Shown: piece after piece, positions 30,201-43,800 of the stretch
Numbering within the stretch: the stretch's first letter is position 1
Layout of the letters: each line of letters opens with the position of its first letter
Assembly (NCBI GenBank): GCA_009760885.1
Contig: CM019713.1
Coordinates: forward strand, 9,637,274-9,701,273
DNA from: Achatina immaculata
Taxonomy: Eukaryota; Mollusca; Gastropoda; Stylommatophora; Achatinidae
Direction of reading: 5' to 3'
DNA: 64,000 nucleotides
Translations under genes and position numbers: made by a program
Notes under the pieces: generated by a model
Database searches by the model: none
What the model saw: the letters and a program-made list of their open reading frames with translations, nothing else
What the model was told of the DNA's origin: nothing

Positions 30201-33200
30201 TGGTAAGTCTGTTTCAGGGTCTATCAATTCTTTTGGGTGTGGTTGATTAAGTATTTCTTGGAAGTGTTCGGCCCATCTTTGCTTTTAGTCTTTACTTGAT
30301 GTTAATAGGGTTATAGATAACGCAGGAGATGGAGTGAGGAAATTACAGAAGCATTAAATATCCCATTATATGAAGTAGATCATCAAGCCCTATCAAGACG
30401 TCTATTTGTCCTCTCAACACCGAAAGGTATATGAAAAGGAGAGAAGACAAGACAAGCAAACATCTATCCGCTTCCAAAACCATCTTTTGAGATGGAAAGA
30501 GCCATTAAAAACCTATTATTGATTTCACACAGTATATATATATATATCATATATGGGCATGTATATACTGTCTATAATTTAATTCACACTTTAACTTACC
30601 TAAAGACAAGGCTGGGGCAATAAAGTAAAATGTATAAACTAGGAAAAAAGTAGGAACGGCTTTATTACTTAACAACTACAAAGTTGTGATGTTTCAGTGT
30701 GAGCCTTAATCATACAAACACATACAGGTAAATCTGATTTTCTGGTAACACCTATCAAACAGTGTCATGCAGATGACAGAAGCTGCCTGGTGCTTGAGAA
30801 CTGGTAATTCAGGAATATGGGACCTGGAACCACATGGTTTGAACTCATTATTCAGCAGCACGTAACATTCTTCTCTTCCACAATCATAATCCCTCTCCAC
30901 TAAGCTTCATTCTCTTCTCACTTGTTACACATAGTTCAGAATCTCCTCACATCATCGCATTACAACCCCTCTACTCCATCCATAATCATTTATTTCACCT
31001 TCTCCTGGCTAGGTTACCATTGTATCACTCTCTCTCCCCTCAACAGTTTTCCTACCCACCACCCTCAGTTACATTCCATCTATCACACATCACAAGTCTC
31101 TATTTAAACATTCTCTACGCTCCACCATGTGCATTTTTGTACATTTCTGAACGAGCACATTTTGAACATAGCACATTTTACATGGGCGCATTTCTGAACG
31201 AGCGTCTGAAAAGCTACATATTCTTTCAAGTTATAGCTAAGTGCTATATTCATTTTATTTATTCATTTTTTTTAACATAGGATTCATGTGAATTTATACT
31301 TTATCTTCTCTCTCTATTTCTTCGACCTGTATGTGATTGTATGATTAAGGCTCATGCCAAAATGTCACAACTTTGTAGTCTTTAAGTAATAAAGCGATTC
31401 CTACTTTTTTCCTAGTTTATACATTTTGGCATCCAAGCTTTACTCAGTGCTTCGTGTATAGTTGTATACTTTTAAACTAATTATTGTGTGGTAATGAAGT
31501 AAAAAGTTAGCTAGAAGGGATAAAAGAGAATACATGGACAGTATGGTGAAAGAAGCAGAGATGGCAGCAAAAACTGGAGACAGCAAAACTCTATATAACA
31601 TACAAAAGAGGTAAACAGTTACTATTGCATCCAAAGAAAGACCAATCCTTAGCAAAACTGGCACACTATTAACATCAAGTAAAGACCAAAAGTAAAAATG
31701 GGCCGAATACTTCCAAGAAATACTTAATCGACCACACTCAAAAGAATTGATAGACTTTGAAACTGACTTACCATTCCAACAACTAAATGTCAACCTAGAT
31801 GAAATTACTTTGCATGAAATTGAAACAGCAGTGAATTTAATGGCTAACAACAAAACTGCAGGTGAAGATGAAATAACGGTGGAAATGTTAAAAGCTATTA
31901 ACATTGACAAGACAACAACATTCTACAGAGAGTGTTTAATAAAGTTTAGAAGAAACAGTCCCTTATAAATGGAAAAACAGGAATCATTGTTAAAATACCA
32001 AAAAAAGGCAACCTTAGCGATTGCAGTAACTGGAGAGGCGTAACCTTACTATCAGTTGTGTCAAAAGCATTTTGCAAAGTTATTCTGAATAGAATTAAAG
32101 ATATAGTGGATGCTGCAATGAGAGAAGAACGAGCAGGATTTTGAAAAGGAAGAAGCTGTCTCAACCAGATCTTTACTCTAAGACTAATGCTTGAAGAACA
32201 TATTGAAAACCAGAAACAATTAATACTCAACTTGTTTATTTATTTTTTTAAAAATGGGATTCATGTGGAGAATTCTAAGAATATACGGAATACCATCTAA
32301 GATTGTCAACATCATTTGTGACCTCTACCATGGATATATTTGTGCAGTCAATACAGAAGAAGGATTCAGTGAATGGTTCTAGATTGAAATGGGCATGAAA
32401 CAAGGATGTATATTATCTCCCTTGCTTTTTGGAATTGCCGTAGACTTCATAGTGAAAAAATGCTGCACAAGTAAAACGGGCATTGATTGGGTACATGGGA
32501 CTCGACTGGAGGATCTTGATTTTGCAGATGACATAACTCCTATCAGTGACAATGTGAAATCAATGCAAGTAAAAACAGATACCCTGTCTTCAATGGCTAG
32601 TAAAATAGGACTTGAAATTACCAAGGACAAAACAAAAATAATGAAACTTCTCATTAACCACGAAGGACGAATATACATAGAAGGTACAGCTGTTGAAGAA
32701 GTAAACCATTTTGCATACCTCGGCAGCTACATGGATGGTGACACCAGAAAAAAAGTTAGAATTTGAATTGGAAAAGCAGCACTGACCTTCGAGAATCTCA
32801 AGAACATATGGCATTAAAAAATTATAAGCACAAAAACCAAGTTAAGATTATTCAGTTCATATCTAATATCCACCCTCATTTATGCATGTGAAAGCTGGAA
32901 GACAACTAAAGAAATAGATAATAAATTAGGCTTTTGAAAATAAATGCCTCAGGAAAATACTTTGTATAAAATGAAACGAATTCAAGAACAATGCAGAGAT
33001 CATACAGATGAGCAAACAATAACCTGTCTTATGAGTGATCAGAAAAAGATGATGGACATATGTCAGCCATGTGATGAGAAGAAATAATCAGAGGATCCCC
33101 AAACAAGCTATCAAATGGAACAGGCTGAAGAAAAAGAGGTCGACCACGTGAAACTCTAAAGAGAAGATTGTTAATTAAGAGAGGCCAGTTTGTTAATTAA

Positions 33201-36200
33201 GAGAGGCCAGTTTAGTGGGCATAACATCCCTTGATGAGATTGAAAAATTCACAGAAGACAGGAAATCTTGGAGAACTACCATGCTATGTGACATTTAGCA
33301 ACATGAGAAGGATGTAAGATGTAATTTCGTTACATTTGTGGTCGTGTGGCTGATGTCAGCACAGGTATTCCAGAAAAAAGTGCACCAGTTCACTGTAGGT
33401 TGTCAGTATCATCACACAGCTTGGTCCAGTTACAGCTGTGTGTGCCTTCTTTGATCCTTAAATGCGGGGGAAAAAGCTGCAACAGTTGCTGGGCTGTCAT
33501 CTTCCCAGCACTGTGGATGCACTTATCACTGGTGCCTATCTTAACCCTGTTGTGCATGTGATATCTGCCTCAGTTGTGGCAAGAGTATCATGAATTCTAT
33601 CAAAAACTTGGTTAAAATAACAAAGTGCCAAGAGATGAAACTGATGAGACTGGAGCACAGAAGAAAATATTCAGAGCATGGAGCAGAAAAAGTGAACTAG
33701 TGCACCAGCTACCCTGTACACATCACAGAGTTGCAAGTATCTCATTTTAGTCAAAGAAAATGGCTTTGAACCATGTAAATTTTAGCAATTTAAAAGACAT
33801 TTTATTTTTCATATACTGGACCATCAGGACCAATGAGATATACATGATGTGTATACTGTTCATCACTGCTTCTGCTTCTTCTTCTTCTCCATATCATACA
33901 ACACTACTGGAGACAGAGTGTTGAGTTTATGTGCATCACACTCATCATCATCGTCTTCATAATCATTATGCCTTGAAGGCAAAGATACTGAATTGGTGGG
34001 GAGCAACCCATAGCACATTTGTGTGAAGGTTGACAAAGCATAGGTTACCAAGACCTTCTGCCACTTCTCCATTGGTACCCACAGAAGCAGACACAGCCTG
34101 GTGAATGGGACAGGGATTGGTGTAGTCCTCCTGGTAGTGGAGTCTGCTAAAGAAATATTGCACATCTCCTGCTTTCTGCTTCTAGTTCCACTCAGGGACT
34201 GAAAAAAAAAGATAGCTGCTGGAACCAACTCCCAATCCAGCACATTGCTGTGCCTCACAACACCTTCATTTCATCAGCCACAGAGAACATCTGTTCACAT
34301 ATCCAAAGACACAGAAAAAGATTGTATGTTGATTATGTACTTGGTACACATTTACTTCTCGTTTCTCTTCACAGTATCCAATTCCAAAGACAAAGCAACT
34401 TATTGCTGATCAAGGAATGACATTCACAAACATGGTAAGTGAACATTCTTACATCCTTCCTGTGCCATTAAATGTCACATAGGGCTCATAACGTCACTTA
34501 CCTTGTTTTTTTCTGGTTTTTGGTGAGTTTTTAAACTTCGTCAAGGGTTCTTATGTCAGCTAATTTAGCCTCTCTCTGTAATGTTCTTTTTAGAGTTTCA
34601 TGTAGTTGACCTTTTTTTTTTTCCCTTGTCCTGCTGTGTCCCATTCAATAGCTTGTTTTGGGATTTTCTGATTGTTTCTTCTCATAATGTCTCCTTATTT
34701 TGATCACTGATGAGACAAGTTTTTGTGTGGTCTTGAATTCTTTCCATTCAGTTCTGAGTATTTTCATAAGACATTTGTTTTCAATTGCATCTAATTTATT
34801 TTCTATTTCTTTAGTTGTTTTTCAGCTTTCGCATACATGAATAAGGGTGGATATTACATTAAGTGGACATTAACACTTCTATAATGGCTTTGTGAAACAG
34901 AGCAAAGCTCATGTAATATGTGACTAGTTTGTACTCCACAGAATGCTTCAGCAAACTAGTGCTTACATTATTCATTATCCTTTTTTTTTTCAGTTTCTCT
35001 TGTTCCGGTATTTCTTTCCGTTATTTTTTTATGCTCATGAAAAGTACCCCATATAGCTATAGATTCACATTTATATGGCCTTATATGTTTTTTTTTTGTT
35101 TAAAGATTGTACCAATAGAATCATACTGAATATATATAAGATCCAAAAAAGTTCCAAAAATCATAACTACTGTAATATACAAGATCAGACAATTAAGTAA
35201 TGAGACTGATTTTATTATGGCCAAGACAAAAATGCCATCTGTGAAGCAAAGCATGGAATCCAAAGAGCCAACCTTCATCCATGATCTGGCAACTTTTCAT
35301 CACCGCCTGATAAGCAGATGATAAACAAGCCATCATTTTGTTGACCTAGTCAGAGATGCATTGTTACATAATGAGCATGGAGTAAAAAGCTAATATTAAA
35401 TTCTGCTTAAAACTCAGAAAAAGTGCCATTGAGACAGTTGAATTGATGCAACAAGTTTATGGAGATATTTGTTTATCTCGTGCACAGATATTCAGGTTGT
35501 ATTCATGATTCAAAAGTGGTGTGGAAACGATTACAAATGCAACTAGACATGGACGCCAATTTTCTGTTTGTAATGAGGAACTCAGTGCAAAAGTCAGAGA
35601 ATGGATACAAAAAGATCGTTGTTTGACTGTGAGGATAATGGCAGATGAATTCGGTGTTAACCGAGAGACCATTCATAAAATTTTAGTGGAAGATGTGAGC
35701 AAGAAAAAAGTTGCTTGGCGGATTGTACCGCATTCATTGTCTGATGACCAAAAACATCAGCATATTGAGTTCACAAAAGACATCATCAAAAGGTGTCACA
35801 GAAATAAACATTTCTTAAATTTGATTGTTGCAGAGGATGAAACATGGATTTTCCACTATGATCCCACAACTAAATGCCAAAGTGCTCACTGGAAGTCATC
35901 ATCATCACCAAAAGGCAAAAAAATTCGTCTTCATAAGTTGAAAGTGAAGGCAATGTTGGTGTTCTACAACAGCAAAGGAGTTATTCACAAAGAATTTATT
36001 CCAGAGGGACAGACTGTCACTGTCAAAGTTTATTTAAATATTTTGAAACGCCTATTGAAAAGGATTCTCAGAGTCCGACTCGAGTATTCAACACCTGGCA
36101 GTTTGTTTCCTTAATGATAATGCACCGGCTCACCAGGTGGTAGCGCAGGAATTTTTTACCCCAAAACAAGTGTGTATTCTTATCGATCCACCCTATTCCC

Positions 36201-39200
36201 CAGATTTGTCTCCCTGCGATGCGCTACTGGCAAGATTCTTCATCTGCCATGCGTGGGGTGAAACTCCTCCTGGCCAGTGAAGAAAAATGCGATTAGGGCT
36301 GCCGCGCAGCACCATCGTGGAAAAGGTGATGGAAAAGATTAAGTGAAGTAGCCAGTAGTCTCATGATCAGGGCTATAGATATCATGGCATCTCTGCTCTA
36401 AAGGCCGGCCACATCCTATATACACCCATACTGGCTCAGATGCCTAAACTGGCTTAAGCCAGGGGTTAAACTAGGACTCCACTGGTAAGATTCTTCAGCT
36501 GCCGCGCGTGGGGTGAAATTCCTCCTGGCCAATGAAGAAAATACGATTAGGATTACCATGCAGCAGCACTGTGGAAAAGGTGATGGAAAGGATTAAGTGA
36601 AGTATAATCGGTATGGCCAGTAGACTCGCGGTGAGGCTATACATACCATAGCACCTCTGCTCTAGAGGCTGGCTACATCCTATATACACACATACTGGGG
36701 CAATATGCATAAACCGGCTTAACCCAGGGTTAAACTTGATGGCTACGCATATCATGGTGCCTCTGCTGTGGAGGCCGGTCACGTCCTATATACACCAATA
36801 CTGGGATAATACACCTAAACTGGCTTAACCCAGGGGTGAAACTCGATGGCTATGCTTATCACGGTGTCTCCGCTCTAGAGGCTGGTCATGTCCTATATAC
36901 ACCAATACTGGGATAATACGCCTAAACTGGCTTAACCCAGGGGTGAAACTCACTAGTGTGAGGATTCGTCCTCCTCGACAAAAGCTCCATCCTGGTCACC
37001 ACCAGGAAGGGTAGCGCTACGACCACAAAATGTTGAAGTCGGAGACACTGTAACAGTGCAGTCTAGATAGGCAACCACCTCTCACCCGGCGGGGATATAT
37101 TATATTCAAATCACATTGAGGTTTTCCAATGAGAAAGTCCAGCGCTGGACCGGATAAGCAACCGCCTCTCATCCGGCGGGGATATACTGACATCCAAAGC
37201 ACGTCGAGGTTTTCCAGTGAGAAAGTCCAACTCTAGGCTGGATGGGTAACCACCTCTCACCCTGCGGGGATATATTCATATCTAAACCACGTCGAGGTTT
37301 TCCAGTGAGAAAGTCCAACTCTAGACTAAACTGATGCAACGAAAACCACAGTGTCACACAATCCCGCTTCTGTGACCCACCGAGAATATAAGCCCAAGCC
37401 CCACGATGCTCTGAGCCTCCATCCTAAATGAGACTATCACGAGAACCATTCATTCCTTTGCATGTCCCTTGCGGAACTTTGCCTCCCAAACAGCACTCCT
37501 GTAGGCCTCTCGGTTGTGAGCAAGATGGCCTGCTGCTGCTGCATCCATTTCCAGATCATCAACGATGTCTTGCAGCCATCTTCGTTTCGGTCTTCCTCTT
37601 TTTCTTTTTCCCATTATGTATCCTTCCAATACGGTCTTCTCTAAATTATCATGACGTTTAATGTGTCCAAAATATTTCAGTTTTCTCTCTTTAATCCTCT
37701 TTACTAGCCAGCCTTCTTCAATATTAAGCTCTTGTAGTATAGATATATTTGTTCTTTTTTGTGTCCACGATATTTGGAGAACTCTTCTATAGCATTTACA
37801 TTCAAAGGCATTTATGTGCTTCTCAGCTGTTTTGTTAAGTGTCCAGGTCTCACAGGCATAGGTTGCGATAGGAAAGATGCATGTCCTTAAAAATCTTATT
37901 TTTGTGGTTCTGTCTGCTCCTCTCCACAGATTCTTTATTTGTTTTACTTTCTGAAGAGCAATAGATGTCCTCCTTTTAATTTCCCTCATTGTATCTCCAT
38001 TATTAGTTAGTAATGATCCAAGATATTCAAAACTCTCCACTTCTTCCAGTTTTTCCCCATTGATACATATTTCAGTTGCCTTGATTGTTTTGTCAGTTGT
38101 CATCACTTTAGTTTTCTTTGCATTAAGATAGAGGTTTTGCTCTTCGCTGTTCTTGCGGACTGACATAATGAGGTTTTCCATTCCTTCTTGTGTTGTGGAC
38201 AGCAATACTGTGTCATCAGCATATCTAATCTCTGGCATTTCGGTTCTCACGAGAACCACAGAAGTAAATTCAGTAGGATCACGGGGCTATCTTGGTAGTA
38301 GAAGCGAACGAAGAAGAAGTCTCCCTGCGATTATTTTCTGTTTCCAAAATTAAAGTTACCATTGAAAGGACGCTTCTTTGACGATACCGATGACATCCAA
38401 AGGGCCGTAGCATCGAGTTTAAGGGCCATACCAACAGAAGAACTGCAGAGATTATGCCACTCGCTGTATCAGTGCACAAGGTGCTTACTTTGAATAAAAT
38501 ACAGGTTATATCTTCAACTCTTGTTTATTTTATTTTGTATGTAATTAGTCTCATTTTTTTAATGTAATTAGTCTCATTACTTAATTGTCGGACTTTGTAT
38601 GTGTATGAAGGTGAGAATATGTCATGTCATAGGAGGTGTGAACATCGGTTTTCATTTTCCGACTTCCATTACGTATGTATTGTTTTCAGTCAACAAGAAT
38701 ACATTTAATAAAACATTTAATTTAGAAAGGTGCCCTGGTTGGCTGATTTATTAGGCACTTGATCTGGTGGTACTGGGTTCAAATCCCAGCAGTGGGGATT
38801 TTTTTCTGGTACACACCAAAAGTGCCCCGGGGTTCACCCAGCCTCTAAAAACGGATACCAGAGAAATCTGGGAAGGTAAGTGAGGTCAGGCGTGACACTG
38901 ACCACGTCACAGTTTCATGTGCCGAAGGTCTTGGAAGTGCAGGTCAGACACATAGCATATCAATGGCATGGAAACAGGAATTTTACCTTACCTTTGTCTA
39001 TTTAATTCAGAAATGTAATTTCTATGTGCACAGTTTTTCATTGTTTGTTCTCTAATTTATTATTATTTATTTTTCTGCCCTACTTTTGTCTTTTTAAATA
39101 GCCCCCCCCCCCCCCCCACCTTTTCAAGTAAATAGTCCTGACTCTTACCATTTATTTGTGTTACAAGAACTCATCTGGAAGCTGAGAATCATTTCTGTGT

Positions 39201-40719
39201 GTATGAGATTTATTTAATTGCTCTGGTTAGTTAGGATCATCATCTGTGCACTCTGGGCAAGTTTATAGTTGCTCAGATTTCCTCTTCGGGTACATACTTC
39301 AGCCATTCCACAACTGATGACACAAGTTCTGTGTTGAGTTATGGTTCTTCCTGTGCCCAAAACAGCTCAGGGGAAGACTTCTTATTGCGACAGAAAACAT
39401 TGCTTGCAGTCACTGTGGACTAATGTGCAAGCACAACAGTGGTAGACGGCCAAGAGAGGTGCTTTCCAGGAAAGTGGTACTCAACAATACCCCTCCCCCC
39501 CCCCAAATAACACATACCCACCACAGAACTGTCTTCCAAGTCAAAAAGTTACTATATGAGCTTTTAACTTGACATTTTTGCTGACATCACAACATTTTGT
39601 CATCAATGTTTTTTTTTTTTTTTCATTCTAAGCGGAAATGCTATGTCACAGTGAGTGTCAAAATCTTCTGTTATTCTGGCCTCATGGGAATGCTATTAAG
39701 TGCCTTCTACTGATGAATAAGGCACCAAAGATGCTGTCTGTTTTGGCAATCGGTGACCCGTAGCTGTTATGCTAATGTCAGGGTTGATGAAACATAGCTG
39801 ACCATGACCCTACCCAGCCCCTCCAGTGGTACCCCCAGTAACAGGCCTGGCCTGACTAACATAGTCTCCCTGGTGGTGGAGTCTGCTGAAGAAGTATTGA
39901 CCCCCCCCCCCCCCCCCCCCCCCCCCCGCGCTTTTAAGCTGCTCATGGCTGAAAAAATAGCTGCCATACCCCTCTTCCAAGCTGATATGATGCTGTGCCT
40001 CAACATCTTCACAGCATCGGCTGCAGAGAACACCAGCTCGCAGTTCTAGGGAGATAGAAGACAAGACCAGATTGATATTAGGGTGCCAGAGTAGCAAGGT
40101 GCAGTCTTCTTCCGTTGCAAATGTTGGTCACTTGAATCTGGCTTGCAATGCTTCAAACACCCAAATCTAGAAATAGGTACCTGACTACCTCTGGAACTAT
40201 CCAAGGGGTGGCAGGCTTAACTGTGCTGACAAGCCAAGAAGATTATTGGCATTTACACTACATTCTCAGTATGCCTTTATGCTAATAGGGACTACCTTTA
40301 CCTGTTTTTTTTTTTTAAATGTAAGAGAGTTCCCATGCGGTGATTACATAAGCTAGAAAATAAAGCATGTCAGAGCTTTCCAATCTGGTCTTTTCCAGTT
40401 TGTGTCAAGTCCCCTCTGCTGTCCGAGTCGTTCGAGCATTTTAACCAGTCAGTATATCCACAACCATTTTGTGACGAACAACAGCATGAATGGCAACTGC
40501 AGCAGCCTAGCCTGGCAGGGTACCTCAGAACCAAAAGCCTTTCCTGTCTACCTGCAGGCAAATGGATACAGCACGTTCTTTGCAGGCAAATATTTAAATG
40601 ATGTATGTCTGATTTCTCAGTTTATCTATGTTTTTTTTCCTTCTTTAAATTCTGTTGTAATTTCAGGTCTCTTGGAGGTGCTGTTACTGCTGCTAATGCT
40701 GCTGTTACTGATATTACTG

Positions 40720-40759
<40 letters not shown>

Positions 40760-40760
40760 A

Positions 40761-40814
<54 letters not shown>

Positions 40815-43800
40815 GCTGCTGCTACTACTACTACACAATAATTAGTGTATAAGTATACAACTATACACGAAGCGCTGCTGTAAAGCTTTGATATCAAAAT
40901 GTATAAGCTAGGAAAAAAAGTAGGAGCAGCTTTATTACTTAACGATTACAAAGTTTTGACGTTTTGGCGTGAGCCTTAATCATACAGAAACATACAGAAT
41001 GAAGAAATAGAGAGAGAGGAGATAAAGTATAGATTCATATGAATACTATAACAAAATTAATAATGAATAGAGCACTTAGCTGTAACTGTAAGAAGATGTG
41101 GCTTGTCCGACGCTGTGTGTCAGAAATGAGCATGGTAGGGCGTAGAGACTGTTTAAATGGAGACCTGTGATGTGTGGTCGGTGGGTCATAACTGGGGGTG
41201 GTGGGTGGGGAAACTGTGGAGGGGAGAGAGAGAGTGGTACAATATTAACCTAGCCAGGAGAAGGTAAAATAGATGATTATAGTTAGGGTAAAGGGGTTGT
41301 AATGTGATGCTGTGAGGAGGTTTTGAACTATGTGTAACAAGTGAGAAGGGAATGGAACTTAGTGGAGAGGGATTATAATTATTGAAGAGGAGAATGTTAG
41401 GTGTAGCTGAATAGTGGGTTTAATTTATGTGGTTCCAGCGTCCCATAATCCTGAATGTAGCAGTTCTCAAGTGCTAGGTGGCTTGTGTCATCTGCATGAT
41501 ATTGTTTGATGGCTGTTACCAGAAAATCAGATTTGCCTCTGTGGTTGGAGCCATTGAAATGATTTGGGGACTGGTTTCAAAGCCTTCAACCGTATCCAAC
41601 TAGTGACTACAAAGGAGCATTCTGAAAAAAGCCTGTTACTCCATCGGACAGAGTTAAGTTAGTACTGCCTTTCCACCCTCATGGTCAGATGGTTAATAAA
41701 ATTCGTTATCGTCATCTGCCGCTAATCCAGCTCGACCCCAACACTCACAACATTTTCTCTGATCCACCCCTTTTAGCATACATACGTGCGCCAAATCTTA
41801 AGGACATACTCGCCCACAGCCACTTGAAGTGGAGCCTTACATATGTTGGGACTGGCCTCAGATTAGGGGACCGCATACAGAAACATCTGTATGATATCCA
41901 GCATGCTTCAAAACCAGTCCCAAATCATTTCAGTGACCCCAACCACAGAGGCAAATATGATTTTCTGGTAACAGCCATCAAACAATGTCACGCAGATGAC
42001 ATAAGCCACCTAGAGCTTGAGAACCGCTACATTCAGGATTATGGGATGCTGGAACCACACAGGTTAAACTCTCTATTTAGCAACACCTAACATTCTCCTC
42101 TTCAACAATTATAATCCCTCTCCACTAAGCTCCACACTCCCTTCTCACTTGTTACACATAGTTCAAAACCCACTCACAGCATCACATTACAACCCCTCTA
42201 CCCTAACTATAATCATCTATTTTACCTTCTCCTGGCTAGGTTAACATTGTACCACTCTCTCTCCCCTCCACAGTTTCCCCACCCACCACCCCCAGTTACA
42301 ACCCACCAACCACACATCACAGGTCTCCATTTAATCGGTCTCTATGCCCTACCATGCTCATTTCTGACACATAACATTGGACAAGCCACATCTTCTTACA
42401 GTTACAGCTAAGTGCTCTCTCTCTCTGAGCCTTAAGTGCCCAGGGCACATGGGGCTTCCGCAAGGGTTTTCCACAAATGCCTGTCCTTTGCCTTTTTTTT
42501 CCTGCTCTTGCCCAGGTGAGCCCTCTATTGCTCAACATCCTTTCTGTTGTTCTTCTCCATGTCTCTTTTGGTCTACCCGTACTTCTGTTCTCCTGTGGTG
42601 TCCATCTTAGTGCTATTTTTGGTAGTAAGTTGTCCCAGCTTTCACCAGCGTCTTTCCTCAATAATTGCTGTCAGTGACTTCATCTGCATTTCTGCCAACA
42701 AGATGTTATTTCTTATCGTGTTTGGCCAAAATATTTATCTAAACTACTGTAACTACTACTACTACTACTTCTGCAACTAATATTACTACTACTACTGCTG
42801 TACTACTGCTGCTGCTACTACTGCTACTGTTACTACTGCTACTGCTACTACTGCTACTGTTACTACTGCTACTGCTACTACTGCTACTGTTACTACTGCT
42901 GCTGCTACTACTGCTACTGTTACTACTGCTACTGCTACTACTACTGCTAGAACAGCACAGCTTTTAGCTCATGCTGTGGGGAGATCTATCACTGCCACTG
43001 CTTCTCCTCCTCTCTTCTTCTTCTCCTCTTCCTTCTGCTTATTCTTCTTCTTCTGCTCCTTGTCTTTGTCTTCTCCTCCTCCTCATTCTTATTCTTCTTC
43101 TTGTCTTCTTCTTCATCTTCTTCTCGGATCACTGCCAACTAATAACGGAGATACAATGAGGGAAATTAAAAGGATGACATCTGTCGCTCTTCAGAAAGTA
43201 AAACAACTAAAGAATCTTTGGAGAGGAGCAGACAGAACCACAAAAATAAGATTTTTAAGGGCATGGATCTTTCCCATCGCAACATATGCCTGTGAGACCT
43301 GGACACTTAACAAAACAGCTGAGAAACACATAAATGCCTTTGAATATAAATGCTTCTTCAAATACCATGGAGACAAAAAAGAACAAATATATCCATACTA
43401 CAAGAACTTAATGCTGAAGAAGGCTGGCTTGTAAAGAGGATTAAAGAGAGAAAACTTAAATATTTTGGACACATTAAACGTCATGATAATCTAGAGAAAA
43501 CCGTCTTGGAAGGGTACATAATGGGAAAAAGAAAGAGGGGCAGACCAAGGCGAAGATGGCTGCAAGACATTGTTGATGATCTGCAAATGGATGCATCAGC
43601 AGCAGGCTATCTTGCTAACAACTGAGAGGCCTACAGGAGTGCTGTTAGGGAGGCAAAGTTCCACAAGGGACATGCAAATGAGTGAATGAATGAATGAATG
43701 AATGAATGAATGTATGGATCAGAAACATGGACAGCATCAGCCAAAAGTACCAAGAGACTGTAGACCTTTGTTAACACCTGCCTAAGGAAGATCCTTCAGA

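Larger units (their letters stand above)
35410..38475 (+). pseudogene. mariner transposase, inactive and interrupted
   Basis: N-terminal helix-turn-helix region: [24 protein letters not shown], then a TGA just before 35515. Second HTH region: [20 protein letters not shown]. Catalytic motifs: [13 protein letters not shown] (first Asp), NDNAPAH (second, about 36115) and [11 protein letters not shown] (third, 36190-36220). A frameshift near 36100 separates the second motif from the first. The N insertion then cuts right at the third Asp. The reading frame resumes at 38329 as [30 protein letters not shown]. Spacing between the last two acidic residues is 33, close to the mariner D34D. Confidence 0.9.
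35178..38599 (+). mobile_element. mariner element split by nested N and B insertions
   Basis: Inverted termini: left TACAAGATCAGACAATTAAG at 35178. The right end, read on minus from 38599, is TACAAAGTCCGACAATTAAG. Both continue TAATGAGACT, and TA is at each edge. Removing the N insertion leaves about 1.3 kb, the normal mariner size. It lies in GNS intron 2. Confidence 0.93.

Noticed and set aside
38729..38800. A functional tRNA gene
   Set aside because: B box and A-box-like sequences are present, but the acceptor and anticodon stems do not fold cleanly and the sequence continues into a repeated SINE body.
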